In this document: piece by piece, positions 44,939-51,697 of the stretch
How positions within the stretch are numbered: the stretch's first letter is position 1
Layout of the letters: each line of letters opens with the position of its first letter
From: Candidatus Bathyarchaeota archaeon
GTDB lineage: Archaea; Thermoproteota; Bathyarchaeia; Bathyarchaeales; UBA233
NCBI GenBank assembly: GCA_025057795.1
Contig: JANXEP010000040.1
Coordinates: forward strand, 33,700-97,699
Direction of reading: 5' to 3'
Length of the DNA: 64,000 nucleotides
Notes under the pieces: model-generated
What the model saw: the letters and a program-made list of their open reading frames with translations, nothing else
Databases searched by the model: none
Told to the model about the DNA's origin: nothing
Position numbers and translations under genes: made by a program

Positions 44939-45694
44939 TCAGCGCACCTCCAAAGCCTTGTAAAGCGGAGTGTTCCCTTCAATTCTGTCTAAAGCTATCA
45001 TCCCTTTCCTTCGCATGTTAGTGATGTGTCTAAGCACATAAGAAGGCGCTATTCCAACCGCGTTGGCTAACTCTTTCACAGAAAGAGGCTTATTCTTAGT
45101 TAAATAATGAATTTTAAACCGTATAAATTCCGCTTTAACTATTTCGTCTAGTAAGGCATCAAACTTTTCCCTGGGGATTTTTTCGCCGTAAGCGTTTAAA
45201 AATTCTGTCAGTTCTTCTTCTCTTCCCAAGAGAACCCTTAATCTAAACTCTGAGGCGGCATTCTTGGCTGCTTCAATATTCGCCATTATTGTAGGTGCTA
45301 ACGCTTTATCTTTCAGCGGGGAAGCCCCAAGCTTCCGTATAATCTCTGAAAATTCTTCCGCATAATCACCCAAATTTTTCTCTTCTGGTGGCGAAGCCCA
45401 AACAATTTTCACTCTTTCAGACCCTAGACCCGTCAAAGCTAACAGTTTCTTCAACATTTTCACAGCTCGCTCCGCATGAAGGTTTCCGTCAGTAAAGTGG
45501 CAGTCCGGCGGCTTACACCCTGCAAGCATAGCGCCATCTGCACCGTTCACGAAAGTTTCCAAGATCAAGGCAGGGTCTATTCTTCCAACACACATTACGC
45601 GCACTATGTTAACGTTGTTGGGTACCCGCATCTCTTCTTCGCAGAAAGCCCAGTTACATACAAAGCAAACAATTTTAGGAAGATTATGTTCCAT
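44939..45694 (-). CDS. Fusion: MvhD-type Fe-S domain + C-terminal winged-helix domain
   Basis: 251 aa. Residues 1-120 are MvhD/FlpD-like with its cysteines (IVCFVCNWAFCEEE, VMCVGRIDP, LAGCKPPDCHF). After a helical middle (about 125-185), residues about 190-251 look like an ArsR/MarR-type winged helix: SVKELANAVGIAPSYVLRHI, then RRKGMIALDRI. It sits between the GltD-like gene and hdrA in the cluster 1 operon, with gaps of 5 and 2 bp. The DNA-binding half could let the complex or the free protein sense electron flow, or could be a structural adaptor. Function is inferred only from domains. Confidence 0.82.
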   Translation of the reverse strand: MEHNLPKIVCFVCNWAFCEEEMRVPNNVNIVRVMCVGRIDPALILETFVNGADGAMLAGCKPPDCHFTDGNLHAERAVKMLKKLLALTGLGSERVKIVWASPPEEKNLGDYAEEFSEIIRKLGASPLKDKALAPTIMANIEAAKNAASEFRLRVLLGREEELTEFLNAYGEKIPREKFDALLDEIVKAEFIRFKIHYLTKNKPLSVKELANAVGIAPSYVLRHITNMRRKGMIALDRIEGNTPLYKALEVR

Positions 45695-45699
45695 TCATC

Positions 45700-47415
45700 T
45701 CACCTCTTTAGGGTTGCTAAAGCCATAGCCAAAATCTGCTCGTTTGAAAGTTTCTTCATTGTTATGGCTTGTTCTGGGCATCTGGCTGCGCAGAGCCCGC
45801 AGCCTTTACATAGATCTTCGTTTACTACGGCTATTCCTCTGTTGTCTTTCTTAACTGCTTCCACTGGACATACGACCGCGCAAACATTGCAACCTATACA
45901 CTTGCTTTCATCAACAACCGCTTTGTCGCCCTCGCATAGGTCTATCCCAACGAGACATTCCGCACACGGCCCGCATCCTAAACAACGGAAAGCTTCAAAC
46001 CTTGCGTTCCGTTCAAGCTGCTCCAAGTATTTTCTAGCTTCTTCAAAACTTAAATGGGGCTTTTCTATTGGAGGATCATACCTACGTGCCTTCTTACTTA
46101 CTGCGCGCCAATCTTTAACCCACGTTACCTCTTCTACGTTTTCATCCCTTCCCTTCCGCAAGTCTTGGCCAGACAAGTAAAGATGAATGGAAACTGCCGC
46201 TCTTTTTCCGGCGCCCACCGCCTCTATGATGCTCGCAGGCCCTGTAGCTACATCACCTCCGACGAAAACCCCGGGAATACTTGTCTCCAAAGTCTGAGGA
46301 TCATATGTTATCTGCGGACCTCCTTTTTCCTTTTTTAATAGTTCCGGAGGCAAAACTTCGGTTTCCACGGCTTGCCCCAGAGCTGGAATAACCATGTCTA
46401 CATCATACAAGTGTTCTGAAAAACTTATAGGAATTGGGCGTCTCCTCCCGCTTTCGTCAGGCTCGCCCAGGCGCATTCTTAAACATTCAACAGCTTTAAC
46501 CTTGCCATTTTCGCCTATTATCCGTTTCGGCGTTACCAAAAAGTAGAATTTAACCCCATCCTTTTCGGCTAAATCAACTTCGTGGGGTAGGGCTGGCATT
46601 TCCTCGCGGGAGCGCCTATAAAGGATCATGACTTCTTTGGCGCCAAGTTTCTTGGCAGTCCTTGCAGCGTCTATCGCCGTGTTTCCGCCGCCAATGACGG
46701 CAACCCTTTCTCCGATTTTTATAGGCCTTCCAAGAGCCAGCCCCCGGAGAAAGTCCACCGCGTTAATAACGCCTTCTAAATCTTCGCCTGGAACGTTTAA
46801 TTTTACGCCAAGCTGCGTTCCAATAGCTATAAAAATCGCTTTATAACCGTCATTTCTTAAACTTTCAATGGTAATGTCTTTTCCAAACTCCACACCTGTT
46901 TTAATTTCAACGCCAACATCCTTAATGTACTCTATCTCGTTTGCCACGACAAACTTTTCCAGACGAAAGCTTGGAATACAGTAACGCATCATTCCTCCAG
47001 GTTCAGCCATGCGCTCAAAAACTGTTACTGGATAGCCAAGCTTGGCAAGTTCGTAGGCTGCCGCTAACCCAGCTGGGCCTGCGCCTATAATTGCAACTTT
47101 TGAGCTGTACTTTTTTGGGACGGGTTCAGCCTTCACTCTTCCTTGTTCATGTTCTACATCAGCCACCAGTCTTTTTAAGGCACGTATGGCTACTGCCTGA
47201 TCAACATTAACTCTTGCGCATGCATCCTCACATGGGCTGAAACAGACTCTCCCGCAGATGGCTGGAAAGGGCATGTCCTTCCTTATGACTTCTACGGCTT
47301 CTTTGAATTTACCCCGTTGGATCAGCGAGACGTACGCTTGAACATTAACATGCGCTGGGCATGCAGCTCTGCAAGGGGGCAGTTTTTTAACCCTTTGCGT
47401 TGTTTTTTCAGTCAA
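45700..47415 (-). CDS. GltD-like NAD(P)H flavoprotein with C-terminal ferredoxin domain
   Basis: 571 aa. The N-terminal Fe-S domain (CRAACPAHVNVQAYV, ICGRVCFSPCEDAC) is followed by FAD and NAD(P) Rossmann domains ([37 protein letters not shown]), as in glutamate synthase small subunit and NfnB. A C-terminal extension brings CLGCGPCAEC and two [4Fe-4S] motifs (CIGCNVCAVVCP, CKGCGLCAARCP). As first gene of the Hdr-Mvh operon it probably links NAD(P)H to the bifurcating complex. The start is TTG after AGAGGTTGGG; a TATA-like AATATAT lies at about 47456-47465. Confidence 0.9.
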   Translation of the reverse strand: MTEKTTQRVKKLPPCRAACPAHVNVQAYVSLIQRGKFKEAVEVIRKDMPFPAICGRVCFSPCEDACARVNVDQAVAIRALKRLVADVEHEQGRVKAEPVPKKYSSKVAIIGAGPAGLAAAYELAKLGYPVTVFERMAEPGGMMRYCIPSFRLEKFVVANEIEYIKDVGVEIKTGVEFGKDITIESLRNDGYKAIFIAIGTQLGVKLNVPGEDLEGVINAVDFLRGLALGRPIKIGERVAVIGGGNTAIDAARTAKKLGAKEVMILYRRSREEMPALPHEVDLAEKDGVKFYFLVTPKRIIGENGKVKAVECLRMRLGEPDESGRRRPIPISFSEHLYDVDMVIPALGQAVETEVLPPELLKKEKGGPQITYDPQTLETSIPGVFVGGDVATGPASIIEAVGAGKRAAVSIHLYLSGQDLRKGRDENVEEVTWVKDWRAVSKKARRYDPPIEKPHLSFEEARKYLEQLERNARFEAFRCLGCGPCAECLVGIDLCEGDKAVVDESKCIGCNVCAVVCPVEAVKKDNRGIAVVNEDLCKGCGLCAARCPEQAITMKKLSNEQILAMALATLKR

Positions 47416-47533
47416 CTAGCCCAACCTCTTAGAAGTTTATTTGAATGGTAACCCGGATATATTAGGCGATCTGAATCAAAATTAACATAAATATGGCTTA
47501 AAACTTTTAAATAAAAATGAGGGGTGTGGGGGT

Positions 47534-48124
47534 TTATTCGCGGAGTCTGCCTTCAAGTTTGCCTACCCACTTGTGGTATTCTCTGGCGCTCAACAGCTTT
47601 TTTAATTCGTCCTCCAACACTATAGAGTTCTTAGGTTTAATCTCAATTATCCAGCCTTCGTTGTATGGATCTTCATTTATCAAATCAGGCTTTTCCTTTA
47701 ATTTTTGGTTGACTTTCACTATTTTGCCGCTCACGGGAGCGTACAAGTCAAACATGAACATCCATGTTTCAGCTACGCCGAAAGGTTCCATTTGAGCAAC
47801 TTCTTTGCCAACAGGCTCAGTGATGATGTTGGCTATTCCTTTAAGGTGTCTTTGCGCGTAGTCTGAAACCCCGACGCGTATGTTGCCTTCAGTGGTTATT
47901 TGAGCCCATGTGTGTTTAGGCGTGTACAGCATTTGTTCTGGTATGGCTAAAAGTTTCTCTCTTTTTGCAGCTGGAATGCCCTCTGTGCGCATAAGTTCCT
48001 CCAAGCGTAGTCTTATTGCTTCTGAAACAAACTCAGATATGCTTCTGTAACGTCCCGTTTCGATGGCTTTTTCAATTTCTTTTATCAGTTCTTGTCTTAT
48101 GCTTACGGTTTTCCATTCCGACAT
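47534..48124 (-). CDS. Fusion: ribbon-helix-helix domain + GcvH-like domain lacking the lipoyl lysine
   Basis: 196 aa. Residues 1-50 form a ribbon-helix-helix DNA-binding domain (VSIRQELIKEIEKAIETGRY, then SISEFVSEAIRLRLEEL). Residues about 65-196 match glycine cleavage H protein: YTPKHTWAQITTEGNIRVGV, YAQRHLKGIANIITEPVG, and the lipoyl hairpin FGVAETWMFMFDLYAPVSG. In GcvH the lysine of ESVKA carries lipoate; here that position is Met122 (codon 47759-47761), so it cannot be lipoylated in the normal way. The C-terminal helix (REYHKWVGKLEG) is also H-like. A strong AGGAGGT precedes the ATG, and an inverted repeat lies upstream. It sits just upstream of the cluster 1 operon. A regulator that senses a lipoyl or glycine-cleavage state is a guess. 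Confidence 0.88.
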   Translation of the reverse strand: MSEWKTVSIRQELIKEIEKAIETGRYRSISEFVSEAIRLRLEELMRTEGIPAAKREKLLAIPEQMLYTPKHTWAQITTEGNIRVGVSDYAQRHLKGIANIITEPVGKEVAQMEPFGVAETWMFMFDLYAPVSGKIVKVNQKLKEKPDLINEDPYNEGWIIEIKPKNSIVLEDELKKLLSAREYHKWVGKLEGRLRE

Positions 48125-48146
48125 TTCATATCAACCTCCTTTTACA

Positions 48147-48168
48147 CTTGAGTGATATATAGCTCAAG
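48147..48168. promoter_or_regulatory. Candidate operator upstream of the RHH-GcvH gene
   Basis: CTTGAG (48147-48152) and CTCAAG (48163-48168) form an exact inverted repeat around TGATATATAG, 23 bp before the start codon of the RHH fusion gene. Further TATA-like sequence lies at about 48172-48200. Symmetry of this size fits a ribbon-helix-helix dimer pair, suggesting autoregulation. The rest of the 291-bp gap to the AbrB-PhoU gene is AT-rich and holds no gene that I can see. Confidence 0.4.
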
Positions 48169-48418
48169 CTGTAAATATATACATAGTGCATATAAAAAAT
48201 ATATGAGTAAATACTATAATTTCAGCACGCCTAGCATTTCTTCCCTTCGCCAAACTCAACGTGTTTCAAGTGCTCGCACGCATAGTCAATTAGGTTTTCA
48301 GTATGCTCCCGCAATATCAAACCACTGATTATAGTTAATACGGTAAATGCGAAAACGAAACTAGAAACGTAAAAATAATAGAGAGTCATTAAAATAAATA
48401 GAAGTAAATACTAATGTG

Positions 48419-49501
48419 ATGCCCTTGGAAAGTAGAAAAGTTCAGAAAGTTGGATATTCAACGATGACTATTTCGCTTCCAAGCGAATGGGTGAAACAAA
48501 ATAATCTAAACCCAGGTGACATAGTTTTTATTGTTCCAGAAAAAGACGGTACGTTAAGAATTATGCCTGCCCACTTTGTACAAAAGGAAGAAGCGGAAGA
48601 ACACATAATAAATGTGGACGCATGCAACGAAAAAGGGATGCTTGAACGAATTATTGTTGGAAGCTATATCCTCGGTCGCGACGTAATAAGGGTAACCTCC
48701 ACAAAAAGGATAGAAAAAGCTCATATTGACGAGGTCAGGGGAATTGTCAGGAAACTAATAGGCCTTGGCATCTTAGAAGAAACATCAAAAGGCATACTTT
48801 TGCAATGCTCTGTGGATCCCACTAAGTTTAAACTTGATATGTTGGTAAGACGGCTTTCTCTTATAGCGTCAACTATCCTATCTGAAGCGGTTCAGGCGCT
48901 TGTAGAAGGTAATGAAAAGTTGGCAGAGGAGGCAATAAGCCGTGAGGACGAGGCAGACTCTATTTTTTATCTTGCGGTGCGCTTATTGCTATCTGCGCAA
49001 GTGAACCCTAATATCGCGGAAAAAATAGGTGCTACAGACATTATTTTTCTTCCTGCCACCCGGTTAATACTGCAATTTCTAGAATTGATTGCCGATTACT
49101 CGGAGGATATGGCTAAAAAAGTTATAGACTTGAAGATTTACCGGGACAAAATAACAGACGACATAGTTCAAGAGATTCAACATTTTGCCGATTTAACGCA
49201 AAGCATTTTCCAAAAAGCTGTAGACTGCCTTTTCACAAGAGATCTCAAGGTTGCTAATGGGGTTTTGGAAATGCACAAAGTCCTCGATATGGAAAGCAAT
49301 AAACTAATCCAGGAACTTCCTGAAATCCCATTTCTCAGAGTGATGATTTCATGTTTAACTAAAATTTCAGACTTGGGCGCTTCCATAGCGGATATAGCGA
49401 TAAACAGAGCATTAGAAAAACCAAGCAAGGATGTAGAAGAGATAATCCGAACCGTGAAACACGTAAGAACGGTGCCCCTAACTGTAAAAAAAAGAGCTTA
49501 A
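48419..49501 (+). CDS. AbrB-PhoU domain regulator, second copy
   Basis: 361 aa. The N-terminal AbrB domain (RKVQKVGYSTMTISLPSEWV ... NPGDIVFIV) and PhoU-like helical repeats match the protein at 22072-23103 in layout, but the two are well diverged. The ATG at 48419 directly follows a GTG that could also start translation; no clear ribosome site is visible, so the mRNA may be leaderless. It is divergent from the RHH-GcvH gene and lies between the two Hdr clusters. Its regulatory target is unknown. Confidence 0.82.
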   Translation: MPLESRKVQKVGYSTMTISLPSEWVKQNNLNPGDIVFIVPEKDGTLRIMPAHFVQKEEAEEHIINVDACNEKGMLERIIVGSYILGRDVIRVTSTKRIEKAHIDEVRGIVRKLIGLGILEETSKGILLQCSVDPTKFKLDMLVRRLSLIASTILSEAVQALVEGNEKLAEEAISREDEADSIFYLAVRLLLSAQVNPNIAEKIGATDIIFLPATRLILQFLELIADYSEDMAKKVIDLKIYRDKITDDIVQEIQHFADLTQSIFQKAVDCLFTRDLKVANGVLEMHKVLDMESNKLIQELPEIPFLRVMISCLTKISDLGASIADIAINRALEKPSKDVEEIIRTVKHVRTVPLTVKKRA

Positions 49502-49561
49502 GTTAAACTTAACATAACAAAGTTTAAAAACCTAAAAATACTTATTGTAAATAGATCTTAC

Positions 49562-49993
49562 ATGGATAACCTTGAAGAAGCGCTGCGAAACATCGACGTT
49601 TTCTGCAGGGTTTTAGTTAAGAAAATAATAGAGAGTGAAAAGGAAACTGAAAGCTACGCCATTGTTGAACCTATGGAGAAGCTTATCAGAAGAAGATATG
49701 TTATAGAAGAGAAAAATGAAAGCACCGCCAAAGTTAAGGGTTTTATCCCGCTGCCCCATGTTGAAGAACCCTTGATAGACATTTTTGAAGAGGACAATTA
49801 TGTTAAAGTCTTGATGCAGTGTCGATGTAGAAGTCGTGAAACAAAAATCCAAAAACATGAGGACTTTTTGCAGATATGCCTAGACAATGAATGTTGGAAG
49901 CTAAACCTACCCGTGAACCAGTTAAAAGTTGAAAACATTGCCGTGAAATGCAATAATAATGAGGCCTTGGAAGTAATAATCCCAAAAGCCTAA
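49562..49993 (+). CDS. Possible Hsp20/alpha-crystallin-like protein
   Basis: 143 aa. The first 55 residues are helical and charged. Residues about 65-143 follow the Hsp20-like beta-sandwich pattern: EEPLIDIFEEDNYVKVLMQC, then a short beta segment, and a VLEV-like ending (EALEVIIPKA). The central region is cysteine-rich (MQCRCRSR, ICLDNECWK), unusual for Hsp20. Archaeal GvpH/Hsp20-like proteins have this layout. The assignment is tentative. It follows the AbrB-PhoU gene by 60 bp. Confidence 0.6.
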   Translation: MDNLEEALRNIDVFCRVLVKKIIESEKETESYAIVEPMEKLIRRRYVIEEKNESTAKVKGFIPLPHVEEPLIDIFEEDNYVKVLMQCRCRSRETKIQKHEDFLQICLDNECWKLNLPVNQLKVENIAVKCNNNEALEVIIPKA

Positions 49994-50191
49994 CTAGGTT
50001 ACAGCGCCCTTCTGTCTAATCCTCACTCGGCATGCTTCCTCTTCCGAGTATTTTAAACACGTGTACACCACGTCAAATTCATTTTTATCAGGTTTTTCAG
50101 GCTTCACCATAAAAGCGAAGCATATCGCACCCTTTCTTATTGTTTCTCCGCAACAAAAGCATTCATGATCCTTAAGGGCCTTAACCTTCAC
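49994..50191 (-). CDS. Small cysteine-rich protein
   Basis: 65 aa with CFCCGETIRKGAICF near the start and later CLKYSEEEACRVR, suggesting a small zinc-binding fold. No family is recognised. GAGGG six bases before the GTG start supports it as a real gene. Its stop abuts that of the convergent Hsp20-like gene. Confidence 0.6.
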   Translation of the reverse strand: MKVKALKDHECFCCGETIRKGAICFAFMVKPEKPDKNEFDVVYTCLKYSEEEACRVRIRQKGAVT

Positions 50192-50286
50192 TTTTAACCC
50201 TCAAGAATTAGAAGTGCTAATCCTTTTTAACACTTTCCAGAGAATTTGGGACGTTAACCAAAAGTGTAGTAAAAATTATGGAAAAG

Positions 50287-51162
50287 TTAGACTATTTTTT
50301 CCAGCACTTTGTCTATTTTCGTCTTGTGGAAGTCAAGAGCTAACTCTTTGGGCTCCACGCCGAGGCTTAAACTTAATAGTTCTGCGTAATGAATTATGGG
50401 CATGTTGTATTCTTCTTTGTATGTTGTTTTGATAAGCATTTGTCCAAGATCCAAAGTTAGAAAACAGAAGGGACAAAGCGTTGATATGCAGTCTGCGCCT
50501 GCTTTTGACGCGTTCATAATTTTGTCTCTTGCAATGGCTAGGGCGATATCGTCAGCATAACCCCTTAAAAGCCCGCCGCAGCACTTTAGCTTGTTCTTAT
50601 ACCATATGCTTTTTGCTCCTAAAGCTTCAATTAGAGTGTCGAAAATTCGGGGGTTTTCTGGATCATCAAACCGTAAAAGTTCGCTGGGTCTTATGAGGTG
50701 GCATCCGGAAAACGCCGCAACCCTTAGCTTGTTTAATGGTTTAACAACGCTTTGCTTTAGGCGTTCTAAGCCGACATCATTCATTAAAACCTGCAAGTAA
50801 TGCCTAACTTCCTTACTGCCTTTGAACTCTTTTCCTGCATTGGAAAGAATCTTGTTTACGCGGGCTTTTAGCATCGGTTTTTCCTTTAAGAGGGTATTGG
50901 CCATGGCTAGGGATTCAAAGCATCCAGTGCAAAGGGTTATTATGTTTAGATCCGCTTCTTCTGCAAGGCAAATGTTGTAGGCTGCGATGGCTAAGCTTGT
51001 TTCTAAGTCTATGGACTGCAATGGGGGAGGGGCACAGCATGTCATGCCCTCTAAATCCACAAGTTTTATTCCAAGTTTTGTCAGGGCTTTTCGTGCTGAA
51101 AGCTCGTATTGAGGTTGGCGAGCTGGTATCGTGCAACCCAAAAACAACGCGTAGCTCGTCAT
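50287..51162 (-). CDS. hdrB: Heterodisulfide reductase subunit B, cluster 2
   Basis: 291 aa, with two CCG-type domains: MTCCAPPPLQS with later LCTGCF, and LKCCGGLLRGYADD with later CPFCFLTL. Cysteine ligands are kept, but residues after the first pair differ from cluster 1 (CCAPPP for CCGYPM), which may reflect a different substrate. The ATG overlaps the hdrC stop by 4 bp. It is the last gene of the cluster 2 operon. Confidence 0.92.
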   Translation of the reverse strand: MTSYALFLGCTIPARQPQYELSARKALTKLGIKLVDLEGMTCCAPPPLQSIDLETSLAIAAYNICLAEEADLNIITLCTGCFESLAMANTLLKEKPMLKARVNKILSNAGKEFKGSKEVRHYLQVLMNDVGLERLKQSVVKPLNKLRVAAFSGCHLIRPSELLRFDDPENPRIFDTLIEALGAKSIWYKNKLKCCGGLLRGYADDIALAIARDKIMNASKAGADCISTLCPFCFLTLDLGQMLIKTTYKEEYNMPIIHYAELLSLSLGVEPKELALDFHKTKIDKVLEKIV

Positions 51163-51677
51163 TGCTGTTCACCTTTCTTAGCCGTTATTTTATCGAATCC
51201 GGTGGCGGAAAGAATCTTTTTCAAAGCTTCGACTCCAGCTGGTTTCAGCGTTGGTAAGCCATATTCCGCTCTTTTCTTTTCTAAAAATTTGGACATTGGG
51301 ACTATGCGCCCTTCGTTCATCAGCACGTTTGCAAATTCTGCGTAAATTTTTGGAACTTGGCCTTCGCTTATGGCTATGTTTCTTAACGCGTAGATAACAT
51401 CAGCTATCTCAACTTTTTGTGGGCAACGTTCTTGGCAAGTGTAACATGAAGCGCAAAGCCAAATAGCACCGCCAGTCAAAACTTCTCCTCTTTGTCCAAG
51501 AAGCGCTAATCTAATAACTTCTCTTGGGTTAAAGCGGTCTGTTGTTTTGGCTACAGGACAACTACTGGCGCACGTTCCACACTGGTAGCAGAAGGTTATT
51601 GTCTCTCCGCCTAGTCTACTAGTTATTTCTTTGGAAAAATCAAAGGAGGCGGCTTTTTCAAGTTTTTCCTCAGCCAT
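51159..51677 (-). CDS. hdrC: Heterodisulfide reductase subunit C, cluster 2
   Basis: 172 aa, with [4Fe-4S] motifs CYQCGTCASSCPV and CASCYTCQERCP. It connects the HdrA-MvhD fusion to HdrB. It follows the HdrA gene by 20 bp and overlaps hdrB by 4 bp. Confidence 0.92.
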   Translation of the reverse strand: MAEEKLEKAASFDFSKEITSRLGGETITFCYQCGTCASSCPVAKTTDRFNPREVIRLALLGQRGEVLTGGAIWLCASCYTCQERCPQKVEIADVIYALRNIAISEGQVPKIYAEFANVLMNEGRIVPMSKFLEKKRAEYGLPTLKPAGVEALKKILSATGFDKITAKKGEQQ

Positions 51678-51697
51678 TTTGTTCCCACATTTCTGGT

